Part shown: piece after piece, positions 7,219 through 15,457 of the stretch
Numbering within the stretch: position 1 is the first letter of the stretch
How the letters are laid out: every line of letters starts with the position of its first letter
Origin: Candidatus Dechloromonas phosphorivorans
GTDB taxonomy: Bacteria; Pseudomonadota; Gammaproteobacteria; Burkholderiales; Rhodocyclaceae
Reading direction: 5' to 3'
DNA length: 64,000 bases
NCBI GenBank assembly: GCA_016714975.1
Contig: JADKBR010000011.1
Coordinates: forward strand, 1-64,000
Program-made: the position numbers and the translations under genes
The notes under the pieces: model-generated
Seen by the model: the letters and a program-made list of their open reading frames with translations, nothing else
Databases searched by the model: none
What the model was told of the DNA's origin: nothing

Positions 7219-7710
7219 CTATTTTTCGCGTGCGCGTCTTCTCCGGATTTCGACGGCTTCTTTTTTTAGATTGAATGCGTGCCGGCGGCTAATTCCGTAT
7301 TTGGCCATCAGTCTGTCGACTGGCATAAAGTCAGCGTCAAGTAGCTTTGCCAGCTTGGGGCGTTTCCGGATTCTGACGAACTCGCCACCGTGCACGCGGC
7401 AAAGCACGGCGGTAAAGAGATGCGCCCATTCGGGAACGGTGAACGACGGATTGATAGCGTTCAGATACATGGCGCCGGCAGAAACGAACCGAATCCAATC
7501 CTTTGTGCCGGGCGGAAAATTCACCGCCGGCAATTCTGGATCGATCGACACGACGCCGCCCATGTCATAGGCGATCTGCACAAAATGTGCGAGATGGTTG
7601 ATCGGATCGTCATTGTTGCGGCCGGTCGGGTTCTTTTGATACGCGTCGACGAAATCTTCGACAAACTTTTCCTTGAGTTCGCTAATGGCGCGGCCTTTGT
7701 GCCTCATCAC
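7219..7710 (-). CDS. Unknown 163-aa element protein with C-terminal HTH-like segment
   Basis: Not recognised. It is soluble, with a central hydrophobic part (WIRFVSAGAMYLNAINPSF) and a C-terminal segment LMAKYGISRRHAFNLKKEA followed by a basic tail EIRRRRAREK, which resembles a DNA-binding helix-turn-helix. It starts at GTG 7710 (or ATG 7707), overlapping the stop of the upstream 85-aa gene as GTGA, so the two are translationally coupled. It is probably an early regulatory protein of the element. Confidence 0.6.
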   Translation of the reverse strand: MMRHKGRAISELKEKFVEDFVDAYQKNPTGRNNDDPINHLAHFVQIAYDMGGVVSIDPELPAVNFPPGTKDWIRFVSAGAMYLNAINPSFTVPEWAHLFTAVLCRVHGGEFVRIRKRPKLAKLLDADFMPVDRLMAKYGISRRHAFNLKKEAVEIRRRRAREK

Positions 7711-7964
7711 TTACTCACGGCGACGGCCGCCAGCGCCTCGGCAACATTCCGCCGGGCGCAGTGCACCAGGTGCATCGCATGGCCACAGATGGCGGCGGCG
7801 CTCTCCTGTTTGCACTCGAAACGGCCGACCGCGAAATCCTTTTCGATGGCGATTCGCAGTAGATCGAGCATCCCCTCGACGGCGATCAGATCGCCGACCG
7901 GGCCGGGCGGTGGATAAGGCGTGCTTGATGGCGCGCTGGCGGTGATATTCTTGCGGGTAGCCAT
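7707..7964 (-). CDS. Unknown 85-aa element protein
   Basis: Family not recognised. It has a Pro/Ser-rich N-terminus (ASAPSSTPYPPPGPVGD), then one helical domain with two Cys-containing segments (GRFECKQESAAAICGHAMHL). ATG 7964 is preceded by AAAGGAG at good spacing. Such short proteins often sit between integrase and regulatory genes in proteobacterial islands. It overlaps the downstream 163-aa gene by 4 nt. Confidence 0.6.
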   Translation of the reverse strand: MATRKNITASAPSSTPYPPPGPVGDLIAVEGMLDLLRIAIEKDFAVGRFECKQESAAAICGHAMHLVHCARRNVAEALAAVAVSK

Positions 7965-8043
7965 GATGTGAGCTCCTTTCACGTTGCGGTTAGGGCTTGG
8001 TCGGCGGTGCAAACGCCTTCCAGGCCCGCTTTGCCTGATTCCG

Positions 8044-9348
8044 TCAGGCGGCGGTGGTGCGCTTTCTCTGCGGCTTGATCTGAATGACGGGCGCCGCCGT
8101 CCGGCCTTCAGCCTCAGCCATCCCGGCGATGGCCATCGCGGCGGCGCGCGTCGCCAGCGTGCTACGGGCGCGCTCGGCGAAATGGATGTAGCGCTGCGTC
8201 GTGCTGACCTGCTTGTGGCCGAGCGCTTCCATTAATTCCGCCGATGAAGCCCCGGACATCGCGAGGTGCGAGGCGAGCGAATGGCGCAGCCCGTGCAAGC
8301 CGAGATTCTCCGGCAAGCCGGCCTCGGTCCGTACTTGCTGCCAGGGCTTGGCCAGGCTCAGCGGGCCGGCGCCCTTCGCTGGCCTGAATACAAAGTCGTC
8401 AGCCTCGCCGCCCGGTTGCCTGGCGATGATCGCCTGCGCCTCTGCGGGCAATCCGATGATGCGCGGCTTGCCGGTGCGCCCGCCGGCCTTGTGCGCCGTC
8501 GGTGGCAGGGCAATTTGGCCGGTGCGCAAATCGACGTAACGCCATTTAAGCCCCGCCGCTTCGCCCCGGCGGGCGCCGGTCAAGGCAATCAAGCGGATCG
8601 CGTCGGCGGCGGGGCGTCGAATCCGGAGCTCGTTCTCCATCTGGGTCAGCACCCGGAACAATTGCGCGTAGTCGTCGGCGCCGCCCAGGATGGTTTCGCG
8701 CTGCCCGGATTGCGCTACTTTGACGCCGGCGGCCGGGTTGTCGGCGAGCAGGCCCTCAGAGATTGCCCAGGAATACGCGGAGCGCAACAAGGTCACGGAC
8801 TGGTCAGCGGTGCCGGTGCCGCCGGTCACCTTGGCCAGCCCGCGGGCGCCAGTCTTGACGCGGCCGGCGGTCTTGCCCTCGGCAATCGCTAGGCGCGCGC
8901 GGCGAACGTCGTCGGCGGTCACCAGGTCCGCGACGGCGGCGCCGAGTAGCGGGCGCAGGTGCCGCTCTATGCGCCCTTTATCGGTCGCGCGGGTCGTCGC
9001 GGCCTTCAAGGCGAACTTGGGCGACGCGGTGTAGCGGGTGAGCAGCTCGCCGACGGTGAGCGCTTCCCGGCGCTTCTGTTTATGGCCCATCGGGTCGTTG
9101 CCCTGCAGGGTGTCGAGATAGAGCTCCTTCGCACGCTTGCGGGCCTGCTCCACAGTCAGCACGTGCGACAGCCGGCCAATATTGAACCGGCGCGATCTTC
9201 CCTCAGCGGTGCGATACTGAAAAACGAAAGACTTGGCGCCGGTGGGGAAAACCTTGACGCCGAACCCCTTGGGGTCGTCGCTCCATATGAAGTATTCTTT
9301 TTCGGTCGGCAGCAATTTGTCGACTTCTGTTTTCGTCAGTTTTGACAT
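8044..9348 (-). CDS. int: Tyrosine recombinase / integrase of the element
   Basis: The product is 434 aa. The N-terminal DUF4102-like arm-binding domain is WSDDPKGFGVKVFPTGAKSF (about 22-41). A core-binding SAM-like domain follows, then the catalytic domain with R260 (LTGARRGEA), H352-R355 (HGLRHSLASH), H378 (GHKQ) and Y387 (STTQRYIHF). All catalytic residues are present, so the enzyme looks active. The start at 9348 gives the usual N-terminus MSKLTKTEVDKL. It sits next to attR, and the repeated AGTAAGCA sites upstream may be its arm sites. It would insert the circular element at the 3' half of tRNA-His. Confidence 0.95.
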   Translation of the reverse strand: MSKLTKTEVDKLLPTEKEYFIWSDDPKGFGVKVFPTGAKSFVFQYRTAEGRSRRFNIGRLSHVLTVEQARKRAKELYLDTLQGNDPMGHKQKRREALTVGELLTRYTASPKFALKAATTRATDKGRIERHLRPLLGAAVADLVTADDVRRARLAIAEGKTAGRVKTGARGLAKVTGGTGTADQSVTLLRSAYSWAISEGLLADNPAAGVKVAQSGQRETILGGADDYAQLFRVLTQMENELRIRRPAADAIRLIALTGARRGEAAGLKWRYVDLRTGQIALPPTAHKAGGRTGKPRIIGLPAEAQAIIARQPGGEADDFVFRPAKGAGPLSLAKPWQQVRTEAGLPENLGLHGLRHSLASHLAMSGASSAELMEALGHKQVSTTQRYIHFAERARSTLATRAAAMAIAGMAEAEGRTAAPVIQIKPQRKRTTAA

Positions 9349-9372
9349 TCGAATATTCCAGATGCAAATTCT

Positions 9373-9498
9373 AGTAAGCACATAGTAAGCAGAACGGGGT
9401 AAAAGTAAGCAATTCTGGCGCCTGACAACTGGACTAATAGTAAGGCCTAAATGCCAGAAAAACAAGGGTTTTGGATGAAAAGTAATGCTTAGTAAGCA
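9373..9498. repeat. AGTAAGCA cluster inside the right end
   Basis: AGTAAGCA occurs at 9373, 9384, 9404 and 9491, between the integrase start and attR. The first two form a block identical to 841-862. These are probably integrase/excisionase arm sites and may also control int transcription. Confidence 0.6.
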
Positions 9499-9520
9499 GC
9501 GGAAACGACCCTATTTCAGC

Positions 9521-9566
9521 ATTGTGATTCCGGTTGTCGCGGGTTCGATCCCCGTCGGTCGCCCCA
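9521..9566 (+). repeat. attR: partial tRNA-His copy (46 bp)
   Basis: Identical to 749-794; contains the anticodon loop to CCA of tRNA-His but no D arm or 5' acceptor strand, so it is not a functional tRNA. It marks the right boundary of the element. Confidence 0.93.
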
Positions 9567-9571
9567 GATTC

Positions 9572-9610
9572 AAGCCCCCGCAGTCCGCAAGGTCTGCGGG
9601 GGCTTTCTTT
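9572..9610 (+). terminator. Ancestral tRNA-His terminator
   Basis: Stem AAGCCCCCGCAG / CTGCGGGGGCTT (9572-9583 / 9594-9605) is followed by a T-rich tail. It lies 6 nt past the partial tRNA, so it was the original tRNA-His terminator before integration. Confidence 0.85.
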
Positions 9611-9621
9611 GGAGCCGCGCC

Positions 9622-11090
9622 ATGACCGGTTGGGCGACACAAGCCGTATTTTCAGGCCTGGAACCCGCCATCGTCTGGCGGCATTTCGCGGTTCTCTGTG
9701 CGATCCCGCGGGCATCGAAGGAAGAGGAGCTGTTGCGGCGGCATCTGCTGTCCTGGGCGGAGCAACGCGGGTTGGTTGCTGCGGTCGACCCTGTGGGCAA
9801 CCTGATTATCCGCAAGCCGGCATACCCCGGAAAGGGGCATCTTCCCGGCGTTATCCTGCAGGCGCATCTCGACATGGTGTGTCAGAACAATGCCGATACG
9901 CCGCATGACTTCTCGCGTGACCCGATCCGCCCCGTGCGCCGCGACGGCTGGCTGGTTGCCGAAGGCACCACGCTGGGCGCCGATAACGGGGTTGGCGTGG
10001 CGCTGATTCTGGCGGTTCTCGAGGATTGCAGTTTGCAGCATGGCCCGATCGAGGCGCTGTTGACGGTCGACGAAGAAGCCGGGATGGGCGGTGCGCGCGG
10101 TCTGGCGCCTGATGTGCTCGCCGGGCGCCTGATGCTCAATCTTGATACCGAAGCCTGGGGCGAGTTCTATCTCGGTTGTGCCGGCGGGCTCGATGTGAAC
10201 GTCCGGCGCAATGGCGACTCTGACGCTGTGCCGGAGGGCTGGTTCAGTTGGCGGATCGGACTCCGGGGCCTGCGCGGCGGCCATTCCGGGATCGATATAC
10301 ACGAGGGGCGGGGCAATGCCATCAAACTGCTGGTGCGCATTCTCCGTGATCTTGAGAACCGGCTTCCGCTGCGTCTGGCCAGCCTGCACGGGGGCACGGC
10401 GCGCAATGCATTGCCGCGCGAGGCGGTGGCGGTGGTGGCGATCCCCGAACCGGCTGTGGCAGAACTGATTGCTGGCCTGGCGGAGTGGGAGCGATGCCTG
10501 CGTCAGGAACTGGCTGGGGTCGATGCAGGCGTTGTCCTGGAATGTTCGCCGGAGCCGGGGCAGTGCGCTTGCTGGCTGCGCGCGAGCAGGCCGTGTGGTT
10601 GGCCTCGCTGCATGCCTCCCCGCATGGCGTCCGGTGCATGAGCCGGCAGGTGCCGGGCGTGGTGGAAACCTCGAACAATCTGGGGATGGTGGCGCTGGAT
10701 TCTTCCGGCGGATCGTGCGCCTTAATGATTCGTTCCCTGGTCGAGAGCGGCAGCGCAGCGCTGGCGGACGAGATCGTCAGCCTCTTTGCCTTGTCCGGGA
10801 GCGTTGCCGTGAAAGCGGGGCATTACCCGGGCTGGGCGCCAAATCCCGATTCGGCGCTGCTGTCCTTGTGCCAGTCAGTCTATCGTCGGGAATTCGACGG
10901 CGATGCGCGGGTTCAGGTGATCCACGCCGGGCTGGAATGCGGCATCATTGGCGCCAAGTATCCTGGGCTGGATATTGTCTCCTTCGGACCGACGATCCGC
11001 GGCGCCCATGCGCCGGGGGAAGCGGTGGAGATTGGGTCGGTCGGGCGTTGCTGGCAGTTGTTGCGGGCAATTCTCGCGGCGGTTGATTGA
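9622..11090 (+). pseudogene. pepD: Aminoacyl-histidine dipeptidase with one frameshift
   Basis: Two frames together give about 489 aa, the usual PepD length (cytosolic M20 metallopeptidase cleaving Xaa-His dipeptides). The first frame covers LQAHLDMVCQ (metal His/Asp), GADNGVGVA, TVDEEAGMGGA and the lid domain up to about 10560. The second continues with AVRLLAAREQAVWLASLHAS and runs to HAGLECGIIGAKYPGLDIVS and GPTIRGAHAPGE. The switch is at a GGGG run (10557-10560), where one base appears missing. Apart from that break everything looks intact, so a sequencing error or a very recent mutation is likely. The ribosome site GGAG precedes ATG 9622. Confidence 0.85.
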
Positions 11091-11115
11091 ACAGATTTGT
11101 TGTGGAGTCCGGAAT

Positions 11116-11319
11116 ATGAAACTTTTGGTGTCCCTGGCGCTTGCCCTGGCGGTGAGTGCGTGCGGTGTCGAAACGGCATCAACGGCGGCGACCGGCGCCG
11201 TCATCAAGAAACAGGAACTCGAGCAGGGCAAGAAGACGATGGAGCAGATGCAGCAGAAGATCGATCAGGCTGGCCTGCAGTCGCAGCAGCGCGCAGAACA
11301 GGCGGGCGGAGACAAGTAA
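11116..11319 (+). CDS. Small predicted lipoprotein (67 aa)
   Basis: N-terminus MKLLVSLALALAVSACG is a type II signal peptide with the lipobox VSAC. The mature part is a short charged helix rich in Gln/Lys (KKQELEQGKKTMEQMQQK). GGAG lies upstream of ATG 11116. It lies 25 nt after pepD and ends 2 nt before a convergent gene. It is probably anchored in a membrane; the function is unknown. Confidence 0.75.
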   Translation: MKLLVSLALALAVSACGVETASTAATGAVIKKQELEQGKKTMEQMQQKIDQAGLQSQQRAEQAGGDK

Positions 11320-11321
11320 TT

Positions 11322-12200
11322 TCAGCGGCGGCGCCGGCCTTCGCGGCGGGCGAGACCAAGTCTGGTGGAGCGCTCGAGCTGGTGCGCGAAGGCCGGGAAG
11401 TCGAGGCCGTGGCGTGAGCGCAGTTCCTTGGCGAAATTGTGCAGCCAGCGCCAGCGCGGCTCGAAATGGCGTTCCTTGAAGGCAAACAGGATGTGATTGC
11501 CATCTTCCGGTACGGAAATGACGATCACCTGATCGTCGAAGGCTTCCAGCGCTTCGCCGATCATTCCGGCATAGGTTTCCCGCTCGCCGGCCAGATTGAT
11601 GACCAGAACGCCGTTGCCCGCGAGTTTCGCGAAAGCATTGGCGAAGAAATCGCGGTTGGCCAGGCTCGGTGCGAAGCCGTCCCGGTCAAAAGCGTCGACG
11701 AGCAGGACGTCGATGCCCATTGCCGTCTGCGCCAGATACTCGGCGCCGTCGGCGTGCACGACTTGCAGGCGGGCGTCGTCCGGCGGCAGTAGAAAGGCGT
11801 GGCGCCAGGCAATCACATCGGGATCGAGTTCGATTGCCGTCAGCCGGGTGCCGGGCAGGCGGTGATAGCAGAACTTGATCAGGGAGCCACCACCGAGTCC
11901 GATCAGGTCGATGCGTCTGGGGTGCGGGCGGAAGAGCAGGAAGGCCATCATCTTCTGCGTGTACCGCAATTCCAGCGCATTCGGGGCACGCAACGACATT
12001 GCGCTCTGCATCAGGCGCACATTGAAATAGAGGTAACGTTGCTTGCCGTCGTCGATGACGAAGGGCTTTGGGTAGCTTTCGTCGAGCAGTTGGGCGCACA
12101 ATTCGCCGGCGCTGGCCGATGGCGGCTCGAGCATCAGCACCGTCCCGCTTTCCGTTTCGTAAGGGCTCGGCATCGCAAACGGCGGAACTGCCGTGGACAT
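11322..12200 (-). CDS. Spermidine synthase-like class I methyltransferase-fold protein
   Basis: The product is 292 aa. The Rossmann nucleotide-binding motif LIGLGGGSLIKFCYHRLPG is followed by AIELDPDVI and then HADGAEYL and VLLVDAFDRDG, as in SpeE-like proteins. There is no membrane part. It lacks the usual N-terminal beta-hairpin substrate domain, so it may not make spermidine; many such paralogues are annotated as spermine/spermidine synthase-like or fused-MFS relatives. The basic C-terminus RREGRRRR is unusual. It is transcribed leftward after prmB, 14 nt apart, and probably belongs to that operon. Confidence 0.75.
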   Translation of the reverse strand: MSTAVPPFAMPSPYETESGTVLMLEPPSASAGELCAQLLDESYPKPFVIDDGKQRYLYFNVRLMQSAMSLRAPNALELRYTQKMMAFLLFRPHPRRIDLIGLGGGSLIKFCYHRLPGTRLTAIELDPDVIAWRHAFLLPPDDARLQVVHADGAEYLAQTAMGIDVLLVDAFDRDGFAPSLANRDFFANAFAKLAGNGVLVINLAGERETYAGMIGEALEAFDDQVIVISVPEDGNHILFAFKERHFEPRWRWLHNFAKELRSRHGLDFPAFAHQLERSTRLGLARREGRRRR

Positions 12201-12214
12201 CAGGGCTCCGGCGT

Positions 12215-13114
12215 TCAGTCCGGAAGGTCCGCAGCATTCAGCAGGAAGACAAACTCGTCGCCGGCGGCTGTGTTGAGCCAGGTGAAGGGCAGGGCCGGGT
12301 AGGCGGCCTCCAGTGCTCCGCGGTTATGGCCGATCTCGACGACGAGCAGGCCATCCTCGGTCAGATGCCGCTTCGCTTCGCGCAGAATGATGCGGGTGAA
12401 GTCGAGGCCATCCTCGCCTGACCCGAGCGCCATGGCTGGCTCGTGCAGGTATTCCGGCGGCAGCGCGGCGACCGCGGCGGCATTGACATAGGGCGGGTTG
12501 GCGATGATCAGGTCGTAACGCCTGCCCTGGAGTTTGCCGAAGGCATCCGACTGGATGATGTCGACGCGGTCATTCAGGCCGTAATCCGCGATATTGCGTT
12601 GGGCGACGGAAATTGCCTCTGGCGAGAGGTCGACCGCATCGACCCGCGCCTCCGGGAAGGCAAGGGCGGCCAGGATCGCCAGGCAGCCCGAGCCGGTGCA
12701 CAGATCGAGCGCCGATTGAATGGACCAGGGATCATTGACCCACGGCGTCAGGTGCTCCTCAAGCAACTCGGCAATGAAGGAGCGCGGCACGATGACGCGC
12801 TCATCGATATAGAAGCGATGTCCGACAAGCCAGGCCTCTCTGGTCAGATAGGCCGCCGGCAGGCGATCCTCGCAGCGGCGGCGGTAGATTGCCAGTAGTG
12901 CGTCGCGCTCCAGCGGCAGCAGGCGGGCGTCGAGGAAGGGTTCGAGGCGGTCGAGTGGCAGAGTCAGTGTGTGCAGCGTCAGGTAGACGGCTTCATCCCA
13001 GGCGTTGTCGCTGCCATGGCCGAAGGACAATCCTGCGGCATTGAAGCAGCTGACGGCGTAGCGCAGGTAGTCACGAACCGTGAGCAGTTCGTTGCGGGCG
13101 GCAGGATCGCTCAT
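12215..13114 (-). CDS. prmB: 50S ribosomal protein L3 glutamine methyltransferase
   Basis: The product is 299 aa. The SAM-binding motif is ALDLCTGSGCLAILAALAFP (135-154), and the catalytic NPPY (206-209) is that of the HemK/PrmC family. The N-terminal part (FGHGSDNAWDEAVYLTLHTL) and ERVIVPRSFIAELLE are typical of PrmB rather than PrmC. PrmB N5-methylates a Gln in ribosomal protein L3. The start at 13114 overlaps the dapE stop as ATGA, indicating coupling; the frame is open well upstream of that. Confidence 0.92.
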   Translation of the reverse strand: MSDPAARNELLTVRDYLRYAVSCFNAAGLSFGHGSDNAWDEAVYLTLHTLTLPLDRLEPFLDARLLPLERDALLAIYRRRCEDRLPAAYLTREAWLVGHRFYIDERVIVPRSFIAELLEEHLTPWVNDPWSIQSALDLCTGSGCLAILAALAFPEARVDAVDLSPEAISVAQRNIADYGLNDRVDIIQSDAFGKLQGRRYDLIIANPPYVNAAAVAALPPEYLHEPAMALGSGEDGLDFTRIILREAKRHLTEDGLLVVEIGHNRGALEAAYPALPFTWLNTAAGDEFVFLLNAADLPD

Positions 13115-14244
13115 GCGGGCAGCAACTCTTCGAGAATGCGGGTGTAGATGGCGGACAGCCTGGGCAAGGCGGCAATGTCGACGCTCTCGTCGATCTTGTG
13201 ACTGGTGGCATTGACCGGGCCGATTTCGAGCAACTGGTCGCAGATTTCGGCGATAAAGCGTCCGTCGGAGGTGCCGCCGGCGGTCGAGAGCTCGGTTTCG
13301 ATGCCGCAGATGTCGCGGATCGCTGCTGCCGCTGCCGACGCCAGCGGGCCGCGACCGGTGAGGAACGGGCGGGCGCCGAGGGTCCAGTCGATGTCGTACT
13401 CCAGGCCGTGGCGATCGAGAATTGCGGTCAGGTGCTGCTGCAGGCTGTCGACCGAGCTGGCGGTGCCGAAGCGGAAGTTGAACTTGATCTCGACGCTGCC
13501 CGGAACGACGTTGGTGGCACCGGTGCCGCCGTGAATGTTGGAAATCTGCCAGGTCGTTGGCGGGAAATGTTCGTTGCCCAGATCCCATTCGCTATCACCC
13601 AGTTCGGCAATCGCCGGCGCCGCCAGGTGGATCGGATTGAGTCCCAGGTGGGGGTAGGCGATGTGGCACTGGATGCCTTTCACCGTCAGCCTGCCCGACA
13701 GCGAACCACGGCGGCCATTCTTGATCATGTCGCCGAGGGTGTCGACCGAGGTCGGCTCGCCGATGATGCAGAAGTCGATGCGCTCGCCACGCGCCTTGAG
13801 CGTGTCGACCACGGCCACTGTGCCGTCGGTGGCGTCGCCTTCCTCATCGGAAGTGAGCAGGAAAGCGAGCGAGCCGGGATGCTGCGGGTTGGCTGCGACG
13901 AAGGCCTCGGTCGCGGTCAACATCGCTGCCAGCGAGGATTTCATGTCGGCGGCGCCGCGCCCGTAGAGCAACCCATCGCGGATTTCCGGGGCGAACGGCG
14001 GTGCTGTCCAGCGTTCAAGCGGTCCGGTTGGCACGACATCGGTGTGGCCGGCGAAAGCGAATAACGGCCGTGCTGTGCCTCGGCGCGCCCAGAGATTGGT
14101 GACGCCATTGCGGTTGATGAACTCGATGGAAAAACCGAGCGCTTGCAGGCGCTCGGCGATGATCTCCATGCAACCGGCGTCGTCCGGTGTCAGGGAAGGC
14201 CGGGCGATGAGTTGCCGGGCCAGTGCCAGGGTCGGGTCGGCCAT
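13111..14244 (-). CDS. dapE: Succinyl-diaminopimelate desuccinylase
   Basis: The product is 377 aa, the family's usual length. It is an M20 zinc hydrolase with metal ligands H67 (FAGHTDVVP), D100 (GRGAADMKSS) and catalytic E134/E135 (TSDEEGDATDGT), a dimerisation domain in the middle, and the terminal Zn ligand in NATSHKIDE. It converts N-succinyl-LL-diaminopimelate to LL-DAP plus succinate in lysine and peptidoglycan synthesis. It lies in a cluster with dapC and dapD on the same strand, which together give the succinylase branch. Confidence 0.96.
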   Translation of the reverse strand: MADPTLALARQLIARPSLTPDDAGCMEIIAERLQALGFSIEFINRNGVTNLWARRGTARPLFAFAGHTDVVPTGPLERWTAPPFAPEIRDGLLYGRGAADMKSSLAAMLTATEAFVAANPQHPGSLAFLLTSDEEGDATDGTVAVVDTLKARGERIDFCIIGEPTSVDTLGDMIKNGRRGSLSGRLTVKGIQCHIAYPHLGLNPIHLAAPAIAELGDSEWDLGNEHFPPTTWQISNIHGGTGATNVVPGSVEIKFNFRFGTASSVDSLQQHLTAILDRHGLEYDIDWTLGARPFLTGRGPLASAAAAAIRDICGIETELSTAGGTSDGRFIAEICDQLLEIGPVNATSHKIDESVDIAALPRLSAIYTRILEELLPA

Positions 14245-14252
14245 TGACGGAC

Positions 14253-15428
14253 CTATTCTTCGCCGTCCCCGAGGCTGAGCGTAAATTCCTTGAAGGAAGC
14301 CCCGCCGGGTTCGACGCGGTCGAACTCCAGCGCGGCGGTGGCTTTCCTCTCGTCCTTGGAGCCGTGATTGATCTCGGAATTGTTGATCAGCCAGGAGAGA
14401 TTGGTCGGCGAGTCGGCATTGGTCAGTGCTTCCTCGAGCGAGATCTTCTTTTCGCTATAGAGCCTGAAGAGATCCTGTTCGAAAGTCTGCGAGCCCGGGG
14501 CCAGGCTCTGTTCCATCGCATCCTTGATGCCCTGGACCTCGCCGCGCTCGATCAGTTCGCTGATGTGACGGGTGTTGATCATGACCTCGCAGGCGGGGAG
14601 CCGCAGGCCGTTCGGATTCCTGACGAGGCGTTGCGACATGACGGCGCGCAGAGCAACCGACAGGTCGAGGAACAGGGCCGGACGGTTTTCCAGCGGGAAG
14701 AAACTGATGATGCGGTTCAGCGCGTGGTAGCTGTTGTTGGCATGCAGCGTCGCCAGGCAGAGATGGCCGGTTTGCGCATAGGCAATGGCAGCCTGCATCG
14801 TATCCTTGTCGCGGATTTCGCCGATCAGGATGCAGTCCGGCGCCTGACGCATGGCGTTTTTCAGCGCGGCAGTCCAGTCCAACGTATCCATTCCGATTTC
14901 GCGCTGGTTGACGATGGATTTCTTGTGTTTGAACAGGTATTCGATCGGATCCTCGACGGTCAGGATATGTCCCGCCCGATTGGCGTTGCGGTGATCGAGC
15001 ATCGAGGCGATGGTCGTCGACTTGCCGGAACCGGTGGCGCCGACGATGAGAACCATCCCCCGTTTCTCCATGATCAGGTCGGCCAGGATCGGCGGCAGTT
15101 CGAGGGTGGACAGCAGTGGGATGTTGCCGAGAATATAGCGGACGACAATGCTGGTCGAACCGCGCTGGCGGAAGATATTGACGCGGAAGTTGCCGATCTC
15201 CCGCACGCCGAAGGAGAGGTTCATCTCCATCGACACATCGAAGGTCTTCGCCTGATCGGGCGACATCAGTTCGTAGGCGATCTTGTCAATCATGTCGGGC
15301 AGCATGACCTGCTGATTGACCGGCATGGTGTTGCCCTGGATCTTGATGTGGATCGGCGTGCCCGCGGAGATGAAAATATCCGAGGCCTGTTTTTCCGCCA
15401 TCAGTTGGAACAGTTTGTCGAGGATCAC
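14253..15428 (-). CDS. pilU: Type IV pilus retraction ATPase, PilU-type
   Basis: The product is 391 aa. The PilT/PilU family is shown by Walker A GATGSGKSTT (130-139), the Asp box TVEDPIEYLFKHKKS, Walker B ILIGEIRDKDTM and the His box HLCLATLHANNS. Length and the acidic extended C-terminus (about 40 aa beyond PilT) favour PilU. It is a cytoplasmic hexameric motor assisting pilus retraction. It sits between dapD and dapE rather than beside pilT; no other pilus gene lies in the window. Confidence 0.88.
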   Translation of the reverse strand: MILDKLFQLMAEKQASDIFISAGTPIHIKIQGNTMPVNQQVMLPDMIDKIAYELMSPDQAKTFDVSMEMNLSFGVREIGNFRVNIFRQRGSTSIVVRYILGNIPLLSTLELPPILADLIMEKRGMVLIVGATGSGKSTTIASMLDHRNANRAGHILTVEDPIEYLFKHKKSIVNQREIGMDTLDWTAALKNAMRQAPDCILIGEIRDKDTMQAAIAYAQTGHLCLATLHANNSYHALNRIISFFPLENRPALFLDLSVALRAVMSQRLVRNPNGLRLPACEVMINTRHISELIERGEVQGIKDAMEQSLAPGSQTFEQDLFRLYSEKKISLEEALTNADSPTNLSWLINNSEINHGSKDERKATAALEFDRVEPGGASFKEFTLSLGDGEE

Positions 15429-15457
15429 TCAGGGCCTCCGGTGTCGTTGGGCTTGGA

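Larger units (their letters stand above)
795..9566 (-). mobile_element. tRNA-His-integrated, capsid-encoding satellite-like element (8.8 kb)
   Basis: The element is bounded by the 46-bp tRNA-His repeats. All recognised genes are on the minus strand: integrase next to attR, two small ORFs, AlpA-like regulator, Cys-rich microprotein, primase, RepA-like helicase, small ORFs, HK97-type major capsid protein, and two coupled unknown ORFs next to attL. An iteron-like cluster lies at 4364-4505. No portal, terminase, protease, tail or lysis gene can be recognised. Autonomous replication plus integration plus a lone capsid gene suggests a phage satellite that makes its own shell and takes packaging or tail functions from a helper. 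A degraded prophage is the alternative. Confidence 0.85.

Noticed and set aside
9521..9566. Second tRNA-His gene
   Set aside because: Only the 3' half is present; no D arm or 5' acceptor strand, so it is an att site.
12215..13588. prmB extended to 457 aa by an upstream start
   Set aside because: The extra N-terminus is antisense-like translation of dapE in another frame; the ATGA overlap at 13114 marks the true start.
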